This document shows positions 53,529 to 62,031 of a stretch of 64,000 nt of DNA, piece by piece. Within the stretch, counting starts at the first letter, position 1. Every line of letters starts with the position of its first letter. A model generated the notes under the pieces. It ran no database searches. It had not been told where the DNA came from and was given only the letters and a program-made list of their open reading frames with translations. Both the position numbers and the translations under genes were made by a program. Source of the stretch: Pontibacillus chungwhensis (GTDB lineage Bacteria > Bacillota > Bacilli > Bacillales > BH030062); the NCBI RefSeq assembly GCF_030166655.1, contig NZ_CP126446.1:2046001-2110000 (forward strand), read 5' to 3'.

Positions 53529-54284
53529 TTAATAGCCTATACTCCTTGAAACTTGGTGCGCAATTCTTTCTGTCGCCTCTTTAATGACCGTTAAGTTCTT
53601 CCCCTCAAAGTGATTGGATAACCCGCTTACTGCCAGAGAGGCAACGACTTCATGTTTATAATTATAGATGGGATAAGAGATTCCGGTCGTATCATGATCT
53701 TGTTCGCCTTTACTAATGGCATACCCTTGCTCTCGAATGATTTTCAACTCTCTTTTTAAGGTTTCTTTATCGATTGGAGGTAAATTAGCTATAGGAGACA
53801 AAGAGGATTCATTCAACACTTTCTCCTGTCTTGATGGCGGTAAGTACGCAAGGAGAAGTTTAGGGCCTGAACCTAAATACAGCGGTGCATTTTTACCAAT
53901 TTTCGTATATAAACGAAGGGCTCGATTTGAATCTACTTTCTCAATATAGGTGGCTTTGTCCTCATTCACGATGACTAAGTGGATAACTTCATTAATTTCT
54001 TGAGCTAATTGCTCCATGTAAGGCTTTGCTATTCTTCTTAACTCAATCTGATCTGCTACACGATACCCGAGTTCCATTAACTTTATACCAAGACGATACC
54101 GGCTATCATGTTCTGATTCTTTTGTTTTCATGAGAAACCCTGCTTGTTCTAAAGAAACTAGCAAACGGTAAACCGTTGGCTTTGGGATATTTGATTTGGT
54201 TGTTAGTTCCCGTAGGGTTAATTCCGGTGTTTCTTCTGTAAAGTAGTCTAGAAGTTTCAAAGCTTTCAACACACTCTGGTTCAT
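53529..54284 (-). CDS. IclR-family regulator of the lysine-catabolism genes
   Basis: This 251-residue regulator has an N-terminal winged helix (VLKALKLLDYFTEETPELTLRELTTKSNIPKPTVYRLLVSL, about 5-60) and a C-terminal GAF-like ligand domain (about 80-250). This is the standard IclR layout, which usually senses small carboxylates. AAAGGAG is 7 nt before the ATG. It follows the lysine dehydrogenase gene after a terminator, so it has its own promoter or receives read-through. A TGAAA-N5-TTTCA palindrome on the promoter of the neighbouring catabolic operon is the likely binding site (inference). Confidence 0.9.
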   Translation of the reverse strand: MNQSVLKALKLLDYFTEETPELTLRELTTKSNIPKPTVYRLLVSLEQAGFLMKTKESEHDSRYRLGIKLMELGYRVADQIELRRIAKPYMEQLAQEINEVIHLVIVNEDKATYIEKVDSNRALRLYTKIGKNAPLYLGSGPKLLLAYLPPSRQEKVLNESSLSPIANLPPIDKETLKRELKIIREQGYAISKGEQDHDTTGISYPIYNYKHEVVASLAVSGLSNHFEGKNLTVIKEATERIAHQVSRSIGY

Positions 54285-54337
54285 TTTCGGTCTCCTTTAT
54301 AGGCCGTGACCTCATGCTCAAGACATAATTGGTTTGA

Positions 54338-54367
54338 AAGAGGAGGGATCAATAGATCCCTCCTCTT
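54338..54367 (-). terminator. terminator of the lysine catabolic operon
   Basis: 13-bp stem AAGAGGAGGGATC / GATCCCTCCTCTT with a 4-nt loop, located just after the lysine 6-dehydrogenase stop. Confidence 0.88.
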
Positions 54368-54376
54368 ATTTAGAAG

Positions 54377-55549
54377 TTAAATTTGTACTTGGGAAGGTTG
54401 GATAATCCTGTTTTCTTTTATCTCCACACCCCGTTTAGCCATTTCTTTAATATAGATATCTCCTGGAACAATCTTCTCTGGAGGATGAACACCTCTTTTA
54501 GTGATCTGTTTGCTACCAATTAATTGAGCGACAACAGAGATTGTATTCGCAGTGGCTCTAGCCATGGCTGTTACATTATTTGATCGGTCTTTATACGTTA
54601 CCATTTCATACTCATACGACATTTTCTGTCCATCTTTCACACCGCTTACCTGGACTCTTAACAGAACAGCATCATCTTTATCTTTTAAATCTACAATTGG
54701 ATCAATCGTCTTAAGAAGAACTTCTCTAGGTTTCACCTTAACTCCATTTACCTCAACTTCAAAATCATTTTTCGTTAAGTTAAGGTCAACCAGTAGCTTC
54801 ATTTTCTCTGCATGACCCGGGTAGCGAATCGTTTTATACTCAAGGTCGTGAATAGTAGGATAAGACTGAAGGAGCGTTGATGTCCCTCCTGACGTATGGA
54901 AAGCTTCAAGTGGACCGAATTTATCAAAATAGAGGCGCTCCACTTCTGTTAAAGATTCCACTTGTAGTTTCGATCCATTTCGGATAATCGTGGAAGGGTC
55001 TGTATAATGGTCTAGTAAACCTTCCATAGAAAAAACGTGATTGTATTCAAGGGGTGCTTCTGGCTTTACAGGGATCCCTCCCACAAATAAACGAATCGAT
55101 TCCGCCTGATCTAGTTTGCTCACGCCGTATCCTGAAAGAATATTAATCATTCCTGGTGCTACACCTAAATCTGGAATGATTGTCACGCCCGCTGTGATGG
55201 CGTCCTCATTCATGAGAAGCACATTATCAGTTACGCTCCCAATATGCCCCCCTAAATCAACGGAGCTCACACCTACTTCAATCGCGGTTTGAGCAACTCT
55301 TTCATTAAATGAATAGAACAACGCATTAATAATGACATCAAATTGTCTCATATATGCTCTTAATTCATCTGCATTACTTGCATCTACTTGGTAAGCTTTC
55401 ATCTTAGTAGAACCTAACCCTCTGCAAACAGCTTCTGCTCGCTCAAGGTCAATATCCGCAAGACCTACCTCTGTTACAGATGGATTTTGTGTCAAATCAC
55501 GCGCTGCTTCTTTACCCATTAAACCTGAACCTAGCACACCTATTTTCAT
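54377..55549 (-). CDS. lysDH: L-lysine 6-dehydrogenase
   Basis: This 390-residue NAD-dependent enzyme of the saccharopine-dehydrogenase fold has Rossmann [16 protein letters not shown] at the N-terminus. [47 protein letters not shown] and [12 protein letters not shown] closely follow, as I recall it, the Geobacillus stearothermophilus lysine 6-dehydrogenase. The expected reaction is oxidative deamination of the lysine epsilon-amino group to 2-aminoadipate 6-semialdehyde. The operon also encodes an aldehyde dehydrogenase, a ThDP enzyme and an aminotransferase that can carry on from that product. AAAGGGG lies 10 nt before the ATG. Confidence 0.9.
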   Translation of the reverse strand: MKIGVLGSGLMGKEAARDLTQNPSVTEVGLADIDLERAEAVCRGLGSTKMKAYQVDASNADELRAYMRQFDVIINALFYSFNERVAQTAIEVGVSSVDLGGHIGSVTDNVLLMNEDAITAGVTIIPDLGVAPGMINILSGYGVSKLDQAESIRLFVGGIPVKPEAPLEYNHVFSMEGLLDHYTDPSTIIRNGSKLQVESLTEVERLYFDKFGPLEAFHTSGGTSTLLQSYPTIHDLEYKTIRYPGHAEKMKLLVDLNLTKNDFEVEVNGVKVKPREVLLKTIDPIVDLKDKDDAVLLRVQVSGVKDGQKMSYEYEMVTYKDRSNNVTAMARATANTISVVAQLIGSKQITKRGVHPPEKIVPGDIYIKEMAKRGVEIKENRIIQPSQVQI

Positions 55550-55572
55550 AGACCCAAGTCCCCCTTTAAGAA

Positions 55573-57075
55573 TTAGTCAACGTCAATTTGTGCACGTTGG
55601 AGCTTACCACTATAGTCAACGTAGACAGCTTTCCACTCAGTAAAGACATCTAGCGCCGCAACCCCTGAATCTCGATGTCCATTTCCAGTTCCCTTCGTCC
55701 CACCAAATGGCAAATGAATTTCAGCTCCAGTAGTACCGGCGTTAACGTAAACGATCCCTGTATCTAAATCACGTTGAGCCGCAAACACACGGTTAACATC
55801 TCGCGTGAAAACAGAACTCGATAATCCATACTCGACTCCGTTATTGACTTCTATGGCTTCCTCAAAACTCTTAACAGGAATTAATGAGACCACAGGACCA
55901 AAAATTTCTTCTTGTGCAATACGCATATCAGGTGTTGCATCGGTGAACAAAGTTGGAGCAAAGTAGTTTCCATTTCTATATTCCCCTTGGTCAAGGGAAT
56001 AGCCTCCTGCCAATAATTTAGCCCCTTCATCCTGGCCAATCTTGATGTATTCTTTAATTTTCTCAAGTCCACCCTCGTTGATAATAGGTCCAACTTTAAT
56101 ATTTTCATCAAGCCCGTTTCCGATTGTAAGCTTCTCCATTTCTGCAAGGAGGCGTTCTTCCAACCGTTCTTTTACATCTTCGTGCACAATCACACGGCTG
56201 CAAGCTGTACACCGCTGTCCGCTTGTTCCAAACGCACTCCAAAGAATTCCTTCTGTAGCCAGGGATAAGTCGGCATCATCCATTACAATTACAGCATTCT
56301 TACCTCCCATTTCGAGAGAGACTTTCTTTAATTGCTGACCACATTTAGCGGCGATATCTCTTCCGACATCATTGGACCCTGTAAAGGAAATGACTCGTAT
56401 ATCCTTATGATGCACCATCGCATCCCCAACCCCTGATCCTGAACCGAAAACCACATTCAACACGCCTTTTGGCAATCCAGCTTCTTCAAAGATCTTAGCA
56501 AGTTCATAAGCCATTAATGGCGTTTCTGTTGCAGGTTTCCACACCACGGCATTTCCAGCTACAATGGCTGGGAATGACTTCCAAGTCGCGATAGCTATAG
56601 GGAAATTCCACGGTGTAATAATCCCCACCACACCGATTGGAGAGCGAACGCTCATTGCGAATTTGTCTTTTAACTCAGAAGGAGTGGTTTGCCCAAATAA
56701 TCGTCGACCTTCACCAGCCATATAAAAGGCCATGTCAATTCCTTCTTGAACTTCTCCGCGCGCTTCTTCAATTACTTTTCCATTTTCCATTGTCAGGATT
56801 TGCGAAAGATCTTCTTTACGCTCTTTCATGAGTAACCCTACTCGATACAAGACTTCTGCTCGTTGAGGTGCTGGTACAAGTGCCCATTCTTTTTGAGCTT
56901 TTTTAGCCGTTTGAACAGCTTCATCGACGTCCGCTTCGCTTGATAAAGGAACCCTGACGAGTGTTTCCAAATTTGCTGGATTCTTGACTTCTTTGAATTG
57001 GTTCGTCGAAGAATTCACCCAGTTTCCGTTAATAAAGTTCATTAATTTTTCTTCTTGGATGAGTGTTTTTGTCAT
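55573..57075 (-). CDS. aldehyde dehydrogenase, predicted aminoadipate-semialdehyde dehydrogenase
   Basis: This 500-residue aldehyde dehydrogenase has all catalytic residues: Lys180 in [10 protein letters not shown], Glu255 in SLEMGGKN and Cys289 in [11 protein letters not shown]. The C-terminal [22 protein letters not shown] is typical of the ALDH7-like group that acts on alpha-aminoadipate semialdehyde. Encoded directly before lysine 6-dehydrogenase on the transcript, it should oxidise that enzyme's product to 2-aminoadipate (inference from context). AAGGAGG lies 8 nt before the ATG. It is distinct from the second aldehyde dehydrogenase at 51674-53128. Confidence 0.88.
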   Translation of the reverse strand: MTKTLIQEEKLMNFINGNWVNSSTNQFKEVKNPANLETLVRVPLSSEADVDEAVQTAKKAQKEWALVPAPQRAEVLYRVGLLMKERKEDLSQILTMENGKVIEEARGEVQEGIDMAFYMAGEGRRLFGQTTPSELKDKFAMSVRSPIGVVGIITPWNFPIAIATWKSFPAIVAGNAVVWKPATETPLMAYELAKIFEEAGLPKGVLNVVFGSGSGVGDAMVHHKDIRVISFTGSNDVGRDIAAKCGQQLKKVSLEMGGKNAVIVMDDADLSLATEGILWSAFGTSGQRCTACSRVIVHEDVKERLEERLLAEMEKLTIGNGLDENIKVGPIINEGGLEKIKEYIKIGQDEGAKLLAGGYSLDQGEYRNGNYFAPTLFTDATPDMRIAQEEIFGPVVSLIPVKSFEEAIEVNNGVEYGLSSSVFTRDVNRVFAAQRDLDTGIVYVNAGTTGAEIHLPFGGTKGTGNGHRDSGVAALDVFTEWKAVYVDYSGKLQRAQIDVD

Positions 57076-57141
57076 GTAAAAAACCTCCTTAGAATGGTTT
57101 TAATATGGTTAATGGAACAATGAAGTCCATAACGCTCAAGT

Positions 57142-58809
57142 TTAACGTTCTCGCAGTTCATCAATCGTTTTGGAAACAGATATTTGATTTGGATCCGTTT
57201 CTATTTCAATCACAACTGGCTGATTACAATGAAGCGCCTCTTTTAACGCTATATCGAATTCTTCTATTGTACGAACATAATAGCTCTTTGCTCCAAGAGA
57301 GATGGCTATCTCAGTAAAGGAAACCTGACCAAGGTCTGTTCCAATCGGTTTATTCGGGTAATGGATTTCTTGATGCATCCTAATCGTTCCATACATTTTA
57401 TTGTTAAATACAAGGGATAGGATAGGAATCTTGTATCGTACAGCCGTTTCAATCTCTTGCATCGTCATCATAAACCCTCCATCACCGGACAAAGAGACAA
57501 CTTTACGACTTGGCTGAGCTAATTTAGCCCCGAGTGCGGCTGGCATTCCATATCCCATTGCCCCAGATGTAGGACCTACATAGGTATTGGTTTCCAAAAA
57601 CTGATAAAATAGATGAAGCCATCCAGCAAAGTTTCCGGCATCATTCGTTAGGATCGCATCTTTTGGAAGTTGATTTTGTAAGCTAGTGATAATCTGTCTA
57701 TGGAACGAATCCGATTTTTCTGAATAGTAGTCTTTAGTCACAGCTTCGTAGATTTTACGCCGTTCTCTTCCCCAGTCGCTCCAATGCTTAGACAGTTCCA
57801 TTGTGGAGAGAGCGAGTAATCCCTCTTTGATATCTGTTAAAATGCCCACATCAGGTTGATAGGTCTTTCCGATTGAATCGAAGTCGATATCCAAATGCAC
57901 AAGCTTTTTGTCATCTGTAATAATGGTATAGTCTTGGGTGGTGACCTCTGATAATCGAGTACCTAGCGCGATGATTACATCAGCATCTTTAACGGTATCT
58001 AACAAGGAAGCCGGGGTCCCTAGACCGAGATGTCCGCAATATAGAGGATGATCGTTCCGCACAACGTCATGTCTTCTAAAAGCAGCCATGACCGGGATGT
58101 GATGCTTCTCAGTGAATCGTTCTAATAAGTATTCAGCACCTGAAGCTTTTACACCACCACCTGCTATAATTAATGGACGCTTGGAAGATGTAAGGATATT
58201 CTCGACAGCTAGGATCTCATCTCTAGATGGAGCGGGTTTTGGTTTCTGTACTGGTGGTCCATATGTCATCACGGCATCTTGAACAAGTAGATCTTCCGGA
58301 AGTGAGATCACGACTGGACCTGGTCTTCCCGTTTGAGCTACTCTGAACGCTCGTTGGACGAGTTCAGGAACGCGTTTTGCATCACGAATTTCTACGGTCC
58401 ACTTTGCAATGTGGCTAAAATACCGATCGAGATCAACTTCTTGAAATCCCTCACGACCTCTAAAAGCACTATGAACCTGACCAAGAAAGACTACCATGGG
58501 AGTTGAATCTTGAAAGGCTGTATGGACACCGATCGTTAAATTTGAACCACCCACTCCTCTTGTGGCCATTACCACTCCAGGTTTCCCGCTTGCTTTTGCA
58601 TAGCCTTCCGCCATGAAGGAGGCTCCTCCTTCATGGCGAGTAGATATAAGTTGTATGGTATCCTCATCATAGATGGCATCCATAACAGGTAAGTAACTTT
58701 CTCCAGGTACACAGAAAACGTGCTTAATTCCTTCGATTTTAATACACTCTACAATAGCTCGTGCACTTGATACTGCAGATTGCCTGTGGTTCGTATCCAT
58801 GGCTGTCAT
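57142..58809 (-). CDS. ThDP-dependent enzyme, predicted 2-oxoadipate decarboxylase
   Basis: This 555-residue ThDP enzyme has the acetolactate-synthase-type three-domain layout. Catalytic Glu60 is in TRHEGGASFMAEGYA, a central FAD/dinucleotide-like domain (about 190-340) follows, and the ThDP/Mg motif starts with GDG (442-444) and ends with NN (469-470). No regulatory subunit or branched-chain biosynthesis gene is nearby, so ordinary acetolactate synthesis is unlikely. Sitting between an aminotransferase and an aminoadipate-semialdehyde dehydrogenase gene, it is well placed to decarboxylate 2-oxoadipate to glutarate semialdehyde (inference). The ATG at 58809 overlaps the aminotransferase stop (ATGA). 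Confidence 0.8.
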   Translation of the reverse strand: MTAMDTNHRQSAVSSARAIVECIKIEGIKHVFCVPGESYLPVMDAIYDEDTIQLISTRHEGGASFMAEGYAKASGKPGVVMATRGVGGSNLTIGVHTAFQDSTPMVVFLGQVHSAFRGREGFQEVDLDRYFSHIAKWTVEIRDAKRVPELVQRAFRVAQTGRPGPVVISLPEDLLVQDAVMTYGPPVQKPKPAPSRDEILAVENILTSSKRPLIIAGGGVKASGAEYLLERFTEKHHIPVMAAFRRHDVVRNDHPLYCGHLGLGTPASLLDTVKDADVIIALGTRLSEVTTQDYTIITDDKKLVHLDIDFDSIGKTYQPDVGILTDIKEGLLALSTMELSKHWSDWGRERRKIYEAVTKDYYSEKSDSFHRQIITSLQNQLPKDAILTNDAGNFAGWLHLFYQFLETNTYVGPTSGAMGYGMPAALGAKLAQPSRKVVSLSGDGGFMMTMQEIETAVRYKIPILSLVFNNKMYGTIRMHQEIHYPNKPIGTDLGQVSFTEIAISLGAKSYYVRTIEEFDIALKEALHCNQPVVIEIETDPNQISVSKTIDELRER

Positions 58810-59981
58810 CCCTCCACCTCCCACGAAAGAGATTTCATTCTTTGGACCGCTTCATATAAACGATCTGTGGGCACACAAAGAGAAATGCGAAAATACCCTT
58901 CCCCTCGTACTCCAAACGCGTGACCTGGGGTGACAATAACACCAGCATCTGTTAGAAGCTTTTCTGCAAAACTCTCTGAGGTGTATCCTTTTGGAACTTT
59001 TGCCCATACAAAAAATGTTCCTCTTGGTTTTTCTGCTTCTATGTTTAGTTCTTTTAAAACTGGAAGAAGGTTCTCTAAACGTTGTTCATAAGTTCTGTTA
59101 TTCGCTCTCACTGTACTTAAATCACTGTTTAACGCTGTGGCTCCAGCTTGTTGTATAGGGATGAACTGACTCGTATCTGTATTGCTTTTAATAACAGACA
59201 TGGCCTGAATTAAATCTTTATTACCGGCTACATAGCCGATCCGCCACCCGGTCATGTTGAAACTTTTAGATAGGGAGCCAAATTCCAGACCTTGTTCTTT
59301 AGCCCCAGGGACCTGAAGAAGGCTTGGGGCTTTATAACTCCCAAAAGTTACGAGACTATAGGCCGCATCATGAACAAGGCAAAGAGAATGTTCCTCAGAA
59401 AATGTAAGCGCTTTCGAAAAAGTGCTATACTCTGCTGTAGCTCCTGTCGGATTGCCCGGGTAGTTTAGAAGCATCATCTTAGCCTTACGTAAATCATCAC
59501 GCGACAATTTCTCATACATGGGTGCATATCCATCTGCCGGGTTAAGTGGCAAAGGGATTGTTTTTCCATAGGCTAAGTGGACCGCAGATTGATAAACTGG
59601 ATATCCTGGGTCGGGGAGAAGAACACCATCACCAGGGTTTACAACGGACCTTATTACGTTTGCTAATCCTTCCTTCGATCCAATAAGAGTGAGAATTTCA
59701 GTTTCTGGATTCAAAGAGACACCATGATATCTTTTATAAAAAGATGCAACGGCTTGTTTAAACTCCATAATCCCACTGTAGGGGGAATATTTGTGGTTTT
59801 CAGGTTTCCTCACTTCTTCTGTCATTCGATCAATGATAAAGGAAGGTGTCTCTAAATCAGGGGCTCCAATTCCTAAATCAATTACATCTACCCCCTGCGC
59901 CTCTAAAGCCTTCTTCTTCTTATAAAATACTGAGAATAAATACGGGGGCAAACTATTCACCTGATCAGATGCAAATGTCAT
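58806..59981 (-). CDS. PLP aminotransferase, predicted 2-aminoadipate aminotransferase
   Basis: This 391-residue fold-type I class I/II aminotransferase has LLPDPGYPVY, NYPGNPTGATAE, DAAYSLVTFGSY and the PLP lysine Lys239 in GSLSKSFNMTGWRIGY. The sequence resembles LL-diaminopimelate or aromatic aminotransferases of Firmicutes. In this operon the expected job is 2-aminoadipate to 2-oxoadipate (inference). The ATG at 59981 is preferred over upstream ATGs that overlap the AAAGGGG ribosome binding site. A cre-like sequence lies inside the gene at 59402-59416. It begins the four-gene operon at a TATAAT promoter carrying an IclR-like palindrome. Confidence 0.85.
   Translation of the reverse strand: MTFASDQVNSLPPYLFSVFYKKKKALEAQGVDVIDLGIGAPDLETPSFIIDRMTEEVRKPENHKYSPYSGIMEFKQAVASFYKRYHGVSLNPETEILTLIGSKEGLANVIRSVVNPGDGVLLPDPGYPVYQSAVHLAYGKTIPLPLNPADGYAPMYEKLSRDDLRKAKMMLLNYPGNPTGATAEYSTFSKALTFSEEHSLCLVHDAAYSLVTFGSYKAPSLLQVPGAKEQGLEFGSLSKSFNMTGWRIGYVAGNKDLIQAMSVIKSNTDTSQFIPIQQAGATALNSDLSTVRANNRTYEQRLENLLPVLKELNIEAEKPRGTFFVWAKVPKGYTSESFAEKLLTDAGVIVTPGHAFGVRGEGYFRISLCVPTDRLYEAVQRMKSLSWEVEG
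59402..59416. promoter_or_regulatory. intragenic cre-like site
   Basis: ATGTAAGCGCTTTCG matches WTGNAANCGNWNNCW at 14 of 15 positions. It lies in the first half of the leftward operon's first gene, where CcpA could act as a roadblock. Confidence 0.4.
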
Positions 59982-60004
59982 ACGAAGAATCATCCCCTTT
60001 ATCA

Positions 60005-60034
60005 TTTCAATAATTGAAACGCCATTTCATTATA
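60005..60034 (-). promoter_or_regulatory. promoter/operator of the leftward lysine catabolic operon
   Basis: A perfect TATAAT -10 (60029-60034, minus strand) has a weak -35. TGAAA-CGCCA-TTTCA (60015-60029), an IclR-type inverted repeat, covers the start point. A second overlapping palindrome, TTTCAATAATTGAAA, spans 60005-60019. Confidence 0.65.
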
Positions 60035-60082
60035 TGAGGATAAGAGAAATACAATGACAATGAAATCAAATCGAGAGCGGAC

Positions 60083-61675
60083 CTATTTAGCGATTGCTTC
60101 TTTATCTTGATTCGTTGTCATAGATTGAGAATCAGGTTTTAAAAGGACATACACAACTATTAAGCCTAAGAAAACGGTACCTAACCCTAACCATACGCTA
60201 CTTGTAAGTCCTAGAATGATATAACCAATTAAAGATATACCAGCCGCAGTAAGAGCATATGGAATTTGTGTCGTTACATGGTCCATATGGTGGCAATTAG
60301 CGCCTGTAGAAGAAAGAATGGTTGTGTCAGAGATTGGAGAGCAGTGATCACCCATTACAGCTCCAGCAAGAACAGCTGCGAGCATCGGAAGAATTAAATT
60401 AATATCGGTTGATGCTGCGATTTGACCGGCTATAGGAAGAAGCAACCCAAATGATCCCCAAGAAGTACCGGTTGAAAAAGCAATTACACCGGCAAATACA
60501 AATAGAATAGCTGGCAAAAGACTGCTACTTATATTCGCCCCTTTCACGATTTCAGCAAGGAACGTCCCAGTTCCAAGTTGATCAATAAGAGAGACGATCA
60601 TCCATGCCATGATTAAGATGCCAACACTAGGCAGCATAGAACGTAAACCTTCTTTGACACCAAGTAAAATTGAAGCACCGGAACCCAACTGATCTTTTGA
60701 ATGCTGTCTAAAATACAGAATGAATGTGAATAATAGCCCCGTTATCCCTCCTACCAATAAACTTAGAGGGACATCTGCATTACCAAAAATATTAATGAGA
60801 GTCATATTCTCTGTGGTTGCTCGAACACCTGTGAATATAATGGCAGCTATTGTGGCAGCGAAAAGAAGTATAAGGGGTAAAAATAAGTCGCGCACTTTTC
60901 CGTTCTGACTGATTGGAAGCTTATCCTCTGCGTCTACAACTTCTTTGTGAGATGGATCAGTCACTTGACCGGTCTGCAACGCTCGTTTCTCATGGACGCT
61001 CATTGGACCAAAATCCGCATTTTTTATGGCGATTACGAAAACCAATCCAAGAGCAGCCCATACATACAAGTTCATTGGGATAATTTGCAGAAATGCACTA
61101 AAAGCTGAGAAATCTGTTATCCCTTGAGCCACCAGAATACTTCCTAAAACACCAATGATATAAGCTCCCCAACTAGATATAGGAGCCACTACACACACCG
61201 GTGCCGCTGTAGAGTCTATAATATAGGAGAGTTTTGCCCTTGAGATTCTGTGTTGATCCGTTATTGGTTTCGCAACTTGCCCAACGGTGAGGCTATTAAA
61301 GTAATCATCAATAAAGATGACTATGCCTAAAATAGCGGTCATGATTTGAGCTCCTGCGCGCGATTTAACCCTTTTAATCATCCATTCACCAAATGCACGA
61401 GCCCCTCCCATCATACTAATGAATGCTGTGATGACTCCGAGCATTAATACAAATGACAAGATGAACACATTCCAAGTATTAAGTGCTCCACCGTCTACAA
61501 ATACACCTGAAAAAGCTTCCCAAATAAGAGCAAACGTTTCGAATATACTGAACTGTGCTAGTAAAAACGAAGCAGCTATAATTCCAAATGCCAGAGACAC
61601 CAACACACGCTTTGTTAATAACACCATGACAATGGCTAAGAGTGGGGGCAATAAAGACCAAACCGTATTTTCCAT
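60083..61675 (-). CDS. NhaC-family transporter, possible lysine importer
   Basis: This 530-residue integral membrane protein of the NhaC/ion-transporter superfamily has about 11-12 membrane segments and the conserved IVIFIDDYFNSLTVGQ, SPISSWGAYI, STGTSWGSFG and DHCSPISDTTILSSTGA blocks of this group. NhaC relatives include Na+/H+ antiporters, malate-lactate exchangers and the lysine transporter type called LysW. Beside lysine-degrading genes a Na+- or H+-coupled lysine importer is the best reading, but antiport activity for pH or salt stress cannot be excluded. AAGGGAG lies 8 nt before the ATG. The 100-bp gap to the aminotransferase gene has its own promoter. Confidence 0.8.
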   Translation of the reverse strand: MENTVWSLLPPLLAIVMVLLTKRVLVSLAFGIIAASFLLAQFSIFETFALIWEAFSGVFVDGGALNTWNVFILSFVLMLGVITAFISMMGGARAFGEWMIKRVKSRAGAQIMTAILGIVIFIDDYFNSLTVGQVAKPITDQHRISRAKLSYIIDSTAAPVCVVAPISSWGAYIIGVLGSILVAQGITDFSAFSAFLQIIPMNLYVWAALGLVFVIAIKNADFGPMSVHEKRALQTGQVTDPSHKEVVDAEDKLPISQNGKVRDLFLPLILLFAATIAAIIFTGVRATTENMTLINIFGNADVPLSLLVGGITGLLFTFILYFRQHSKDQLGSGASILLGVKEGLRSMLPSVGILIMAWMIVSLIDQLGTGTFLAEIVKGANISSSLLPAILFVFAGVIAFSTGTSWGSFGLLLPIAGQIAASTDINLILPMLAAVLAGAVMGDHCSPISDTTILSSTGANCHHMDHVTTQIPYALTAAGISLIGYIILGLTSSVWLGLGTVFLGLIVVYVLLKPDSQSMTTNQDKEAIAK

Positions 61676-61990
61676 GCTCTAGTCTCCCTTATTTTTAAGA
61701 TCTGGCCAAACAAATGCATACTTTCGTTTGTTACTTTAGCCAACACCTCCATGAATTCAGAATATTTTAATTATTTATCTTTATGGCATAAACTCTTGCA
61801 CTAAGAAATAAAAACAAGGAACTTTTTTGAAAAAAATTCCATACAAAAAATTCTTATTATCTAATCCCTAATAAATTTATAAAATGCGGAAAGTTTCTTA
61901 TGAATGACCTAACTTCATTAAGGTATTCACACGTGTAGCCAAGGAAAAAAGTATGTTAAACTTTTCCCTAAAAAATTATTTATAGAATTA
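61676..61990. other. gene-free A/T-rich region between the NhaC and sqdB genes
   Basis: This 315-bp stretch has no credible frame. It holds TTCAGAATATTTT (61756-61768), also seen near other amino-acid catabolic promoters here, and an AACAAA...TTTGTT pair (about 61708-61731) close to the NhaC start. Lysine-riboswitch sequence features are absent. Confidence 0.5.
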
Positions 61991-61993
61991 AAA

Positions 61994-62019
61994 AAGCCTC
62001 CAGAATCATCTGAAGGCTT
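61994..62019 (-). terminator. sqdB terminator
   Basis: 11-bp stem with one mismatch, AAGCCTCCAGA / TCTGAAGGCTT, followed by TTTTTTAATT on the minus strand. Confidence 0.85.
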
Positions 62020-62031
62020 GCGGTAACTGTA

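Noticed and set aside
57142-58809. Plain acetolactate synthase (ilvB/alsS)
   Set aside because: No small subunit, no branched-chain or acetoin genes nearby, and tight coupling to aminotransferase and semialdehyde dehydrogenase genes.
61784-61800. Sigma-54-like TGGCATAAACTCTTGCA
   Set aside because: GG and GC are separated by 11 bases instead of the strict 10. It points away from the NhaC gene and towards no rightward gene, and no sigma-54 activator is encoded nearby.
61676-61990. Lysine riboswitch before the NhaC gene
   Set aside because: The region is too A/T-rich and lacks the conserved purine-rich elements of the L-box fold.
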